Of a stretch of 64,000 bases of DNA, positions 23,643-34,310 are shown one piece after another. Origin of the DNA: JAEULH01 sp963746275 (GTDB lineage Bacteria > Pseudomonadota > Alphaproteobacteria > Rhodospirillales > Defluviicoccaceae). The stretch covers positions 1-64,000 of the forward strand of contig CAVVAX010000018.1 in the NCBI GenBank assembly GCA_963746275.1, given 5' to 3'. Numbering within the stretch: position 1 is the first letter of the stretch; every line of letters starts with the position of its first letter. Both the position numbers and the translations under genes were made by a program. Under the pieces are notes generated by a model. It was not told the origin of the DNA. It saw only the letters and a list, made by a program, of their open reading frames with translations, and made no database searches.

Positions 23643-24911
23643 ATGAAGCGGCTGGCGCTGACCTTCTGGAACCTGCTGGTCGGAACGTTCCTCCTGCTCG
23701 TCGGCATCGGCCTGCTGGGCACCCTGGTGCCGCTGCGGCTGAACGATGCCGGCGCCGGGAGCCTCATGATCGGCCTCGTCGGCGGCATCTACTTCGTCGG
23801 CCTCATCGTCGGCACGCGCTATTGCGACCGGGTCATCGCCGGCGTCGGCCACATCCGCGCCTTCGCCGGCTTCGCCTCGCTGCTCTCGGCGGCAGTCCTG
23901 GCGTTTCCGCTCATGCCCGCGGCGCTGCCGTGGGCCGGCTTGCGCTTCGTCACCGGCGTTTGCCTTGCCGGGCTCTTCACCTGCGTCGAAAGCTGGCTCA
24001 ACGCCCAGGCCAGCAACGAGCTGCGCGGGCGCATCCTCTCGCTCTACATGATCGCGCTCTACCTCGGCCAGGGGTTCGGCCAGACGCTTCTGCCGCTGCC
24101 CGATCCCTCGGGCATGGTGCTGTTCATGGTCTGCGCCGCCTTCGTCTCGCTCGCGGTCGTGCCGGTGGCGATGACCCGGATCACGGCGCCGGCGCCGGGC
24201 GCCTGGGTGCGCCTCGGCCTGCGCCGCCTCTACGCCCTCTCGCCGCTGGGCGCGGCGGGAGCGGCGTCGTCCGGCCTGATCCTCGGCGCGTTCTATGCGC
24301 TGGGCCCGGTCTACGCCCGCAACCTCGGCTTCGCCGTCGGCGAGACGGCGCAGTTCATGGCCCTCGTCATCGTCGGCGGCCTTGTCCTGCAATGGCCGGT
24401 GGGCAGGCTGTCCGACCGCTGCGACCGCCGCCATGCCATGGTCGCCGTCGCACTGGCGCTGGTGGCGGTGAGCGCCGGACTGGTGACGGCGGGGCTCTGG
24501 TCCGCCTACGCCGCCTTGGCGCTGGCGCCGCTCTTAGGCGCGGTCGCCTTCACCCTCTACCCCTTGAGCGTCGCCCACGCCAACGACCGGCTGGAGCCGG
24601 CGCAGGTGGTGGCGGCGAGCGCGGCGCTGATCACCGCCTACGGCGTCGGCGCGGCCTTCGGCCCGCCGGCGGCGGCGGTGCTGATGGAGGCGATGGGGCC
24701 GTCCGGGCTCTTCACCTTCACCGGGCTGATCGGCGCGGCGACGGCGATGTTCGCCATATGGCGCATGCGCCGCCGCGGCCCGGTGCCGGCGCAAGACCAG
24801 GTCCGCTTCCTGCCGCTGCCGCGCACGACGCCGGTTGCCGGCGGGCTCGATCCACGCGGCGAGGCCGAGCCGTTGCCTGGACAAGACGAAGTTCGCGCCA
24901 GCGGCCCCTGA
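23643..24911 (+). CDS. Major facilitator superfamily transporter
   Basis: A 422-residue integral membrane protein of about 12 helices in two six-helix halves. The first half begins LTFWNLLVGTFLLLVGIGLL and the second SGLILGAFYALGPVYARNLG; the A-like loop between helices 2 and 3 is RYCDRVIAGVGHIR. The second half contains the MFS loop VGRLSDRCDRRHAM. It resembles the YcaD-like subgroup. The ATG at 23643 is 117 bp from the divergent CoA-transferase. No substrate can be inferred beyond a possible link to that enzyme. The frame is intact. Confidence 0.82.
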   Translation: MKRLALTFWNLLVGTFLLLVGIGLLGTLVPLRLNDAGAGSLMIGLVGGIYFVGLIVGTRYCDRVIAGVGHIRAFAGFASLLSAAVLAFPLMPAALPWAGLRFVTGVCLAGLFTCVESWLNAQASNELRGRILSLYMIALYLGQGFGQTLLPLPDPSGMVLFMVCAAFVSLAVVPVAMTRITAPAPGAWVRLGLRRLYALSPLGAAGAASSGLILGAFYALGPVYARNLGFAVGETAQFMALVIVGGLVLQWPVGRLSDRCDRRHAMVAVALALVAVSAGLVTAGLWSAYAALALAPLLGAVAFTLYPLSVAHANDRLEPAQVVAASAALITAYGVGAAFGPPAAAVLMEAMGPSGLFTFTGLIGAATAMFAIWRMRRRGPVPAQDQVRFLPLPRTTPVAGGLDPRGEAEPLPGQDEVRASGP

Positions 24912-24967
24912 GCAGAAACGCCGGATATGCAGGCGCTGCATGGACCTACCCGGGCCCAGGTTTTGCT

Positions 24968-24996
24968 TTGACAGCCGCTGGATGTGCGACCTATTT
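24968..24996 (+). promoter_or_regulatory. Sigma-70-type promoter for the decarboxylase operon
   Basis: A perfect -35 TTGACA (24968-24973), a 17-bp spacer and -10 CTATTT (24991-24996) give a start near 25003, about 200 nt ahead of the mmdA start. The spacer length and -35 are ideal; the -10 is moderate. The remaining 24912-25202 holds nothing else I recognise. Confidence 0.5.
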
Positions 24997-25202
24997 TCGC
25001 CCGGCTCAACGGGGCCGCACGGCTGGCGACGACGCGAACCATAACAGCAACCGCGTCAACGGAATTCTTGGTTGGGAGTACGGCGGTCGCACGCACCGGG
25101 CGTGGCTTCATCTGCCGCGCAAACGGATAAGGCGACGCCGGCACGGGTGGCGTTGAGCGTCGAGCTCCCGCTCGTGTGCACGCAACAGGGATGGGAACGC
25201 AG

Positions 25203-26755
25203 ATGCCTCTCGACGCAAAGCTTCGCGACAAGCTGAAGGAGCGCCGCAGCAAGATCTTCGCCGCCGGCGGCGCGGAGAAGGCCAAGGAGCGCCACGAACG
25301 CGGCCTGATGACGGCGCGCGAGCGGCTGCTGGCCCTGTATCAGCCCGACACCTTCCAGGAGTACGGGGCGCATATCCGCCACACCTGCACCGCGTTCGGC
25401 ATGGAGAAGAAGGACCTGCCGGCGGACGGCGTCATCGTCGGCACCGGCTATGTCGACGAGCGCGAGGTCGCCGCCTTCAGTCAGGACTTCACCGTCGTCG
25501 GCGGCACGCTCGGCAAGATGCATGCGCGCAAGATCGTCTGGGCGATGGACCTGGCGCTGAAGAACGGCGTCCCGCTCGTCGGCTTCAAGGACTCGGGCGG
25601 CGCCCGCATCCAGGAGGGCGTCGACGCCCTCTCCGGCTACGGCGAGGTGTTCTACCGCAACGTCGGGCTGTCCGGCGTCGTCCCGCAGATCGCCATCATC
25701 GCCGGCCCCTGCGCCGGCGGCGCGGCCTATTCGCCGGCCTTGATGGACTTCATCATCATGACCCGGCAGAACGCGCAGCTGTTCATCACCGGGCCGCAGG
25801 TCATCAAGTCGGTGACCGGCCGCGAGGTCAGCATGGAGGACGTGGGCGGCGCGGTGATGCACGCGACCGTCAGCGGCAACGTGCACTTCGTCGCCGAGGA
25901 CGATCACGAGGCCATCGCCATCACCCGCAAGCTGCTCAGCTTCCTGCCGGGCAACAATACCGAGGACCCGCCGCACCAGCCGACGCCGTCGATCACTTTC
26001 GAAGAGGACGACCGGATCGATGCGCTGGTCAAGTCCGATCCGTCCGAGCCGATGGACATGCACGCGATCGTCCAGCGGGTCGTCGATGGCGGCGACTTCT
26101 TCGAGATCCACGCCGGCTTCGCCCGCAACCTGCTGGTCGGCTTCGCCCGGATCCAGGGGGTCATCGTCGGCATCCTCGCCAACAACTCCATGGAGAAGGC
26201 CGGCTGCCTCGACATCGACTCCTCCGACAAGGGCGCCCGCTTCATCCGCTTCTGCAACGCCTTCAACATCCCGCTGGTCACCTTCGTCGACGTTCCGGGC
26301 TTCCTTCCGGGCATCGAGCAGGAGCGGGGCGGCATCATCCGCCACGGCGCGAAGATGCTGTTCTCCTACTCGAGCGCCACGGTGCCGAAGATCACCATCG
26401 TCTGCCGCAAGGCCTACGGCGGCTCCTACCTCGCCATGTGCAGCCAGGAGCTGGGCTCCGACCTGGTCTACGCCTGGCCCACCGCCGAGATCGCGGTGAT
26501 GGGGGCGGAAGGCGCGGTCAACATCCTCTACGGCCGGGAGCTCAAGGCGGCCGAGGATCCGAAGAAGCGGCGGGCCGAACTCGTCGCCGAGTATCGCTCC
26601 GAATTCGCCTCGCCCTACTGGCCGCGTCGCGCGGCTACATCACCGACATCATCGAGCCGGGGGTGACGCGCTCGGTGATCTCGCTGTCGCTGCGCAAGCT
26701 GCTCGGCAAGCGCGAGACCAGGCCGCCGAAGAAGCACGGGCTGATCCCGCTCTAA
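25203..26755 (+). CDS. mmdA: Methylmalonyl-CoA decarboxylase alpha subunit (carboxyltransferase; one frame break)
   Basis: About 517 residues of the acyl-CoA carboxyltransferase family. The CoA/biotin sites are GGTLGKMHARKIVWAMDLAL, GARIQEGVDALSGYGEVFYR, IAGPCAGGAAYSPALMDFII and, in the second half, KAGCLDIDSSDKGARFIRFC, VDVPGFLPGIEQE and YGGSYLAMCSQ. It would move carboxylate from methylmalonyl-CoA to the biotin carrier encoded downstream. The -1-class frame break near 26620 precedes the last 44 residues (GYITDIIEPGVTRSVI). I use ATG 25203 behind GGGAACG. Linkage to membrane subunits argues for a sodium-pump decarboxylase rather than propionyl-CoA carboxylase. Confidence 0.85.
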
Positions 26756-26805
26756 GCCGGCCGGTGCAACGGCCGTCGATCGTCAATCGAGGAGGGGATG
26801 CAAGC

Positions 26806-27149
26806 ATGGACCTAGGCTCCGTAATCGGCATGTCGGCTTTCGCCTTCGGGATGATGACCGTCATCGCCTTGCTTTGCGCGGTGTTGATCCGCGTCATCGT
26901 CGCCGTCCTGGCTCGCGCCCAGGACGCCCGCGCCCGCGCCGACACGTGGCGACGCCGGTCAGCGTTTCGGTCACCGAGGCCCGCGACGAGACGGCGGCCC
27001 ACGTCGCCGCGGTCGCCGCGGCCGTCTACGCGGTGATCGGCGCCCACCGCCTGGTTCGCATCGGCGAGCCCGGCCGAAGCCCGATCTGGTCGACGCTCGG
27101 GCGCACGCAGCACCAGACCTCGCATACCCCTCGCCTCGACCATCATTGA
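26806..27149 (+). CDS. Na+-pump decarboxylase small (OadG-type) subunit (one frame break)
   Basis: A small membrane anchor of about 114 residues. The N-terminal helix FAFGMMTVIALLCAVLIRVI is followed by a charged linker, and after a break near 26948 by VTEARDETAAHVAAVAAAVY...GAHRLVRIGE. That pattern is typical of OadG/MmdD subunits, which hold the alpha, biotin and beta subunits together. The start ATG 26806 follows GGAGGGG. It lies between mmdA and the biotin carrier, the expected order for such complexes. The break is -1 class. Confidence 0.75.
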
Positions 27150-27176
27150 TCTCGTGACGCTGCCAAGGATCACGCC

Positions 27177-27587
27177 ATGACCAGACATTTGCGGATTACC
27201 GTTGACGGCAAGGCCTACGACGTCGTCGTCGAGGACGTTACCGAGGACGCCGGCAGCACCTTCTACCAGACCTCCACCGTCGGCATGCCGCGGGCCTCGG
27301 CAGCGGTGCCGACGGCCCCGGTGGCTCCGGCCGCACCCTCAGCCCCGGCCGGACCCGCGGGCGGCGCCGGCACCGCCGACGACAAGCTGGCGCCGCTCGG
27401 CGGCGTCATCCTCGAGGTCGCCGTCAAGGTCGGCGACAGCGTCAAGACCGGCGACAAGGTCGCCGTCATCGAGGCGATGAAGATGAAGACCGTGGTCTCC
27501 GCCCACAAGGACGGCACGGTCTCCAGCGTCGCGATCAAGGAAGGCGATGCAGTAGACGCGGGCCAGGTCCTGCTGTCGATCACCTGA
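27177..27587 (+). CDS. mmdC: Biotin carboxyl carrier subunit of the decarboxylase
   Basis: A 136-residue carrier protein. The N-terminal domain (LRITVDGKAYDVVVEDVTED) is followed by an Ala/Pro linker (residues ~40-62) and a biotinyl domain with the biotin attachment lysine in IEAMKMKT. It carries CO2 between the alpha and beta subunits. The Ala-Pro-rich linker gives the swinging-arm flexibility usual in these carriers. It begins 27 bp after the OadG-type gene and 14 bp before mmdB. The frame is intact. Confidence 0.87.
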   Translation: MTRHLRITVDGKAYDVVVEDVTEDAGSTFYQTSTVGMPRASAAVPTAPVAPAAPSAPAGPAGGAGTADDKLAPLGGVILEVAVKVGDSVKTGDKVAVIEAMKMKTVVSAHKDGTVSSVAIKEGDAVDAGQVLLSIT

Positions 27588-27601
27588 GGCCGGGGGCCGC
27601 C

Positions 27602-28822
27602 ATGGGAGACGTCGATTTTCTTTCGCTGTTTCAGGGCATTGCGACGCTCGCCGCGTCCGAGCCGAAGATCATGTTCGGCCGGATCTTCCTGATCTTCCTT
27701 GGCGTGCTCCTGATCTATCTCGGCAAGAAGGGCGTCCTCGAGGCGCTGCTGATGATCCCGATGGGCCTCGGCATGGTGGCGGTCAACGCCGGCGTGTTGT
27801 TCTTCGAGGGCGGGCGGATGGGGACGCTGTTCCTCGACCCGCTCGCCAGCGAGACCAACGAGCTGATGAACGTGCTGCAGATCAACTGGCTGCAGCCGAT
27901 CTACACCTTCACCTTCTCCAACGGCCTGATCGCCTGTCTCGTCTTCTTCGGCATCGGCACGCTGCTGGACGTGGGCTTCGTCATGGCTCGGCCGTTCCGC
28001 AGCATGTTCCTCGCCATCTGCGCCGAGCTCGGCACGCTGGTGACCTTCCCGCTCGGCGTCTGGCTCGGGCTGCCGCTGAACCAGGCGGCGGCGACATCGA
28101 CGATCGGCGGCGCCGACGGACCGATGGTGCTGTTCTCGGCCCTGGTGCTGGCGCCGGAGATCTTCGTGCCGATCACGGTCGTCGGCTACCTCTACCTCGG
28201 CCTCACCTACGGCGGCTATCCGTACCTGATCAAGGCGATGGTGCCGCGGCAGCATCCGCGGCCTGCCGATGCCGCCGGAGAAGACGCGCAAGATCGCTCC
28301 GGAGGAGAAGATCGTCTTCGCCGTCGTCGCGGTGATCGCGCTTTGCCTGCTCTTCCCGGTGGCGGCGCCGCTTGTTCCTGTCGCTGTTCCTCGGCGTTAT
28401 CATTCGCGAAAGCGGGCTCACCCACTTTTATGATCTGTTCAGCACCACGGTGCTGTACGGCGCGACGTTCTTCCTCGGGCTCCTGCTCGGGCGTGCTGTG
28501 CGATGCGCAGACCATCCTCGATCCGACGGTGCTGACCTTGCTGATCATCGGCATCGTGGCGCTGACCTTCTCCGCCATCGGCGGCCTGCTCGGCGGCTAC
28601 GTGCTCTATTTCGCCTCGGGCAGGAAGTACAACCCGGTCATCGGCATCGCCGCGGTGAGCTGCGTGCCGACGACGGCAAAGGTGGCGCAGAAGACGGTCT
28701 CCGAGGTCGCGCCGGAATCGATCATCCTGCCGCACGCTCTCGGCGCGAACATCAGCGGCGTGATCACCTCGGCGATCTTCGCCGCGGTGCTGATCACCTT
28801 GGTGCGCGCCACCGGCCAATAG
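27602..28822 (+). CDS. mmdB: Na+-pumping decarboxylase beta subunit (three frame breaks)
   Basis: The integral membrane subunit that decarboxylates carboxybiotin and expels Na+. About 406 residues when the frames are joined. Family motifs are clear: ATSTIGGADGPMVLFSALVL, the helix LYLGLTYGGYPYLIKAMVP and the C-terminal KYNPVIGIAAVSCVPTTAKV plus ANISGVITSAIFAAVLIT. Breaks near 28252, 28368 and 28492 are all +1 and return to the first frame. The TIGGADGP segment corresponds to the sodium/carboxybiotin site of OadB. Oxaloacetate or glutaconyl-CoA decarboxylase share this subunit; methylmalonyl-CoA specificity rests on the alpha subunit. Confidence 0.85.
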   Translation: MGDVDFLSLFQGIATLAASEPKIMFGRIFLIFLGVLLIYLGKKGVLEALLMIPMGLGMVAVNAGVLFFEGGRMGTLFLDPLASETNELMNVLQINWLQPIYTFTFSNGLIACLVFFGIGTLLDVGFVMARPFRSMFLAICAELGTLVTFPLGVWLGLPLNQAAATSTIGGADGPMVLFSALVLAPEIFVPITVVGYLYLGLTYGGYPYLIKAMVPRQHPRPADAAGEDAQDRSGGEDRLRRRRGDRALPALPGGGAACSCRCSSALSFAKAGSPTFMICSAPRCCTARRSSSGSCSGVLCDAQTILDPTVLTLLIIGIVALTFSAIGGLLGGYVLYFASGRKYNPVIGIAAVSCVPTTAKVAQKTVSEVAPESIILPHALGANISGVITSAIFAAVLITLVRATGQ

Positions 28823-28825
28823 GCG

Positions 28826-29129
28826 GTGCCGCAACGGCGGCCGCCAAGCGTCTGGCTGCGGCTCCCCCGCCTGGTCTACTGGGTGGTCGGGAGCCGCGGT
28901 CTCCTTCGGGAGCGCCGCCGGCGCCAGGCTGTTCGCGGAGACCCTGCCGCCGTCGCAGCGAGTGTCGATCTGGCTCGTCGGCGCGGTGTTCGTGTTCATC
29001 GGCCTCGCCATCCTCTCGCTCGGCACCAAGGGCCGGATCGAGGTCGAGGAGCTGTTCGCCGAGAACAACGGCGACAAGGCCAACGGCGACGGCAAGGGCC
29101 CGACACCCCCGGCCGCGCCGCAGAATTGA
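28826..29129 (+). CDS. Small membrane protein of the decarboxylase operon (one frame break)
   Basis: A GTG at 28826, 3 bp after the mmdB stop, starts MPQRRPPSVWLRLPRLVYWV, with a hydrophobic segment. After one extra G near 28895 the frame continues AVSFGSAAGARLFAETLPPS, a second helix VSIWLVGAVFVFIGLAILSL, and an acidic soluble tail (IEVEELFAENNGDKANG). The total is about 100 residues with two membrane segments. I do not recognise a named family. Tight linkage suggests an accessory subunit or assembly factor of the pump; that is inference. Confidence 0.55.
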
Positions 29130-29167
29130 GTGCGGTGACGAGCGGCAGAAACCGTCCCTCCACCGTC

Positions 29168-29235
29168 ATGACCGCGCTTGTCGCGGTCATCCACGCGGGT
29201 CAGCAAGCCGAATGGAGGCCGTAACGAGTACGGCC
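29168..29235. terminator. Paired hairpins between convergent operons (dispersed repeat)
   Basis: Two hairpins lie between the convergent decarboxylase and biotin operons: 29168-29190 (ATGACCGCG/CGCGGTCAT around CTTGT) and 29217-29235 (GGCCGTA/TACGGCC around ACGAG). They belong to the window's dispersed repeat family. Their position suits a bidirectional terminator, though no U-run follows. Confidence 0.5.
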
Positions 29236-29271
29236 ATGACGCGTGGCGGGGTGACGACGGAGCCGGCCGGC

Positions 29272-29925
29272 TCAGTGCAGCGTCGGGACGTTCGTGAGCG
29301 CCCGCCACAAGCCGCGGAACAGGCTGTCCTCGAGCCTGGAGAACTCCGGCACCCGGGCTTCGACGTCCTCGCCCAGCGCCACCAGCCGCTCGGCCATCTG
29401 CGGCAGGTGCAACTCCTCCTCGGCCAGCAGACCCTTCAGCGAGATGTTCAGGCCGCTTTCGCTCAAGACATCGTGATAGAGCCGGTAGGCCCAGATGGCC
29501 CTGAGCTCGACGATCATGGAAACGTAGAGGTAGGGCACCTCCGCCGAGACGTCGGCCTCCAGCATGCGGCTGACGTTGGCGTCGAGCCTGCCGAAGTACA
29601 TCCGCGCCGACGACGGCATCATCGCATCGTCGTCCGAATAGTCGAGCGTGCGCCCCGCCACCTTCTCCGCCGTGCGCTTGAAGAAGAAGGCGTGGCGGGC
29701 CTCCTCGGCCAGATGTTTGAGCGTTTCGCAGTGGAGCGGCCCGTGGGTCTGGCTGGTCATGATCTTGCGGCTGCCGATGTGCTCGAGCAGCGACAGCGTG
29801 TTCAGGAACCGCGCATGCTCTTCCGGCCGGTGGCACAGGGTGGCGAGGTGGCGGCGCACCGGATCGACCAGATCGGCGCTCTGTCGCTCAATTCCCGATA
29901 ACGTCCAGGGACCGTTCGATGACAT
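29272..29925 (-). CDS. Ferritin-like diiron protein at the end of the biotin operon
   Basis: A 217-residue helical protein with a full ferritin-like diiron set: E48 (LLEHIG), E75/H78 (EEARHA), E140 (IVELRA) and E170/H173 (EEELHL). No signal peptide or membrane segment is present. The ATG at 29925 (behind GGAACGGA) lies inside the bioA end, overlapping it by 38 bp, so translation is probably coupled to bioA. It may be an oxygenase, oxidase or hydroxylase; it does not look like ferritin proper. Its place after bioB-F-D-A suggests a role linked to biotin or its precursor, but the function is unknown. Confidence 0.7.
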   Translation of the reverse strand: MSSNGPWTLSGIERQSADLVDPVRRHLATLCHRPEEHARFLNTLSLLEHIGSRKIMTSQTHGPLHCETLKHLAEEARHAFFFKRTAEKVAGRTLDYSDDDAMMPSSARMYFGRLDANVSRMLEADVSAEVPYLYVSMIVELRAIWAYRLYHDVLSESGLNISLKGLLAEEELHLPQMAERLVALGEDVEARVPEFSRLEDSLFRGLWRALTNVPTLH

Positions 29926-31170
29926 CGTAGATCCGTTCCAGCTCGGTTTCAGAGATGCAGTAGGGCGGCAATACGTACACGACGTTTCCCAGGGGGCGCA
30001 ACAGCACCCCGTGGGCGAGGTAGAACGCGTACAGCTTCGGCCCGATCGAAGCCAGATAGCCGCCCTCCGGCGCGCGGAGCTCGATCGCGGCAATGGTCCC
30101 GGCCTGGCGCACGTCGCGACCTGCGGCCGCCCCCGGAACGCCGGCAGCCGACGCCGATGGAAAGCCGCTATGGCGGCGATCCGCTCGAAGACGGGCTCCT
30201 CGTCCCAGATCTCTAGCGATGCCAGCGCCGCCGCGCAGGCGATCGGGTTGCCGGTGAACGAGCTGGAATGGAAGAACATCTTCGCCCGCTCGGCGGCGTA
30301 GAAGCCGTCGTAAATCTCCCGCGTCGCCAGCGTCGCCCCCATCGGCAGAACGCCGCCGGTGAGCCCCTTGGACAGGCAGACGAGGTCGGGGACGAAGCCC
30401 GCCTGCCCGCAGGCGAACAGCGTCCCGGTGCGGCCGAAGCCGGTCATCACCTCGTCGGCGATCAGCAGCACGCCATGGTCGCGGCAGAGGTCGGCGAGCG
30501 CCTTCAGCACCCACGGCGGATACATCCGCATGCCGCCGGCGCCGAGCACCAGCGGCTCGAAGATGAACGCCGCGATCTCGCCCGCACCCTCAGCCAACAG
30601 CGCGGCAAGAGCGTCGATGGTCGCCTGCTCACGGCCGGCCGCGGGAAACGGCAGATGGTCGACCGCAAACAGCATCGGCTGATAAGCGGCAGAGAAGACG
30701 CTGCGGTGGCCGACCGACATGGCGCCGAAGGTATCGCCGTGGTAGCCGTCCTCGAGGGCGATGATCCGCGGCCGGACGCGGCCGCGGTTGTGCCAGTAGC
30801 CGACCGCCATCTTCACCGCCACCTCGACCGCGGTCGAGCCGCTGTCGGAGAAGAAGACGAACTCCAGCTCGGCCGGGGTGATGGCGAGGAGCTTGGCCGC
30901 CAGCCGCTCGGCGGGCTCGTGGGTGAAGCCGGCGAAGATGATCTGGTCGAGCTTGCCGGCCTGCTCGGCAACGGCCCTGGCGATGCGCGGGTGGCCGTGG
31001 CCGTGCGGGTTGACCCACCACGACGAGATCGCGTCGATGATGACGCGCCCGTCGCTGGCATAGAGACGCGCGCCCTCGGCCCGGTCGATATGGATCGGCG
31101 GCGCCTCGCTGCCGTGCTGGGTGAACGGGTGCCAGATCGGCGACGGCGGTGTGCGCAGCCCGTCAGGCAT
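29888..31170 (-). CDS. bioA: Adenosylmethionine-8-amino-7-oxononanoate aminotransferase (one frame break)
   Basis: A PLP aminotransferase of about 427 residues that makes 7,8-diaminopelargonate. IWHPFTQHGSE at the start and SSWWVNPHGHGHPRI are BioA signatures. The cofactor region LIADEVMTGFGRTGTLFACG and the PLP lysine in VCLSKGLTGGVLPMG are present. After a break near 30125 the C-terminus continues GTIAAIELRAPEGGYL...VLPPYCISETELERIYDVI. The break is -1 class. The start at ATG 31170 overlaps the bioD stop (ATGCCTGA). Confidence 0.87.
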
Positions 31171-31823
31171 CGCCGCGTCCTGCAAGAAAATCGCCGCGGT
31201 TGAAGTTCTCGGCGAAGGCGCTGCGGAGGCTGTCGCTGCCGATCGCCTCCAGCCACGGCAGGCGTCCGAGCCTGCGGGCGCCGCAGAAGTCGACGATGGT
31301 GCGCTCGCTGTCAGCCATCGCCTCGCCGATGAAGGCGATGCCCAAGAGCGGGATGCCGCGGGCCTTTAACGCCTCGACCGACAGCAGCGTGTGGTTGATG
31401 GTGCCGAGCGCGGTGCGGGCGCAGAGCACGACCGGGGCACCCCAGCGGCGGAAGACGTCGATGAACAGCGTCCGCCGGGTGAGCGGGACGAGCAGCCCTC
31501 CGGCGCCCTCGACGACGACGGGGCGGCCATCGGCGCGCGGTTCCGGCAGCGACCAGCGCGTCCGGGTCGATCTCGACGCCGTCGAGCTCGGCAGCACGGT
31601 GCGGCGAAAGCGGCTGCGACAGCACGTAGCGCTCGGGGAGGATCCGCTCCGGCGGGAGCGCCGCGAGCCGCGCCACCGTCTGCGCGTCCGTTCCCCCCTC
31701 GGTGCCCGACTGCACCGGCTTCCAGTAGACGCCGTCCAGCGCCGCCGTCAGCATCGCCGCGAACACTGTCTTGCCGAGACCGGTGTCGGTGCCGCTGACG
31801 ACGATGACGCTCATGCCGCTCAT
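31163..31823 (-). CDS. bioD: Dethiobiotin synthetase (one frame break)
   Basis: About 219 residues. It closes the ureido ring of biotin's precursor with CO2 and ATP. The P-loop SGTDTGLGKTVFAA is near the start; YWKPVQSGTEGGTDAQ follows. After a +1 break near 31545 come VVVEGAGGLLVPL and the C-terminal segment ALKARGIPLLGIAFIGEAMA. ATG 31823 overlaps the bioF stop as ATGA, and its own stop overlaps bioA by 8 bp. Confidence 0.87.
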
Positions 31824-32904
31824 GCCGCCGAGGCCTCGGCCATGGAGGCGAGCGTCCGGCCAAGGGCTTGGGTCAAGCCCAGCGATGTCGTCGTCGGTGT
31901 GCAGGGCATTGATGGTGAGCCTCAGCCGCGAGGTGCCGGCCGGCACCGTCGGCGGCCGGATCGCCCGGACGTCGTAGCCGGCCCGCTGCAACGCGGCGGC
32001 CGCGGCGACGGCGCGGTCGGCGCTGCCGAGGACGACCGGCAGGATCTGACTGCCCGGAAACGGGTGCATCGGCCCGAGCACCTCGCGGAGCTTCGCCCTG
32101 GCGAACGCAGCGCGCTCGCGCAGGCGCTGCCGTCGCCACGGCTCCGCGTCGATCAGCTCCAACGCCCGTTTCACCACCGCGGCCACCAGCGGCGGCGGCG
32201 CGGTGGAATAGATGAAGGGCCGCGCGGCGTTGATCAGGTAGTCGATCACCACGGCGGGGCCGCAGACGAGCGCCCCGGCAGCGCCCAAGTGCCTTGCCGC
32301 AGGTGTGCAGGGTGATCAAGCGCTCGCCTTCGCAGCCTTCGCTCAGCCCCCGGCCGCGGGGGCCAAAGATGCCGGTGGCGTGCGCTTCGTCGACGATGAG
32401 GATGGCGTCGATGTCCTCGGCCAGCGCCACGAGCTCGGGAAGCGGCGCGAGGTCGCCGTCCATGCTGTAGACGCTCTCGACCGTGATCCAGATTTGCCGG
32501 GCTCCCCGCCGCTTCGCCCGCCAGGCGGCTTCGGCGAATGAGGCGGCGTCGTTGTGGCGCGCCTTGTAGCGCCGGGCGTGGGAGGCATGGATGCCCTCCT
32601 TGGCGCTGGCGTGGATCCATTCGTCGAAGACGATGGCGTCGCCGCGCTGGGCGAGGGTGGTGAACAGCGTGTAGTTGGCGACGAAGCCGGTGCTCATGTA
32701 GAGCGCCTTCTCCGCGGCGAAGAAGTTCGGCCGCGAAGGCCTCCAGCTCGGCGTGGTCCGGATGGTGCCCACGCAGCAGCCTGGAGCCGGCGGCGCCGAA
32801 GCCGTCGCCGCGCGGCGAGCGCCTCGCGGGCGGCGTCCGCCAGCGCCGGGTGCCGGCTCAGGCCGAGATAGTCGTTGGAGGTGAAGTCGACCCCGGCCGG
32901 GAGG

Positions 32905-33951
<1,047 letters not shown>

Positions 33952-34310
33952 AGGGTCCCTCTCCGGCCTGTCGCGCCGCGGCCTAGGCGCGCGGTGGTTG
34001 CGGCGTGGTTCTCGAACCGGGCCTTGGGCTTGCCGCGCATGCGCCGCGCCGGCCGGCTCTTTCGTTCTTCTCGCGAGACGGAGCGACTCCTGCCCGCGGC
34101 GGCGGGTAGTAGGTCATCGCGCTCCGACGGCTGTCAAGGGCTTTTGCCGCAGGTGCACATGCGCGGCGCGGGCGGTCTGCTCGCGCCGGATATCGCCGAT
34201 CGGACACGAGGGAAGGCGGCGAACGTTCTTTCTCAAACCGCCTGGATGTGTTAAAGCGGCTCTAAAGTACCCATATGCGGAATGCGACGCAAGCTCACCA
34301 AGGGAATTCC
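33952..34310. other. Divergent intergenic region, bioB / sensor gene
   Basis: A minus-strand TTGACA (34132-34137) with a weak downstream TACTAC could be the bioB promoter. I see no BioR-type TTATAGATAATCTATAA operator. On the plus strand AGGGAA at 34301-34306 is the ribosome-binding site of the sensor gene. Nothing else is apparent. Confidence 0.35.

Noticed and set aside
29168..29235. CRISPR-like repeat array
   Set aside because: The repeats are inverted rather than direct, not regularly spaced and recur singly elsewhere; no cas gene is present.
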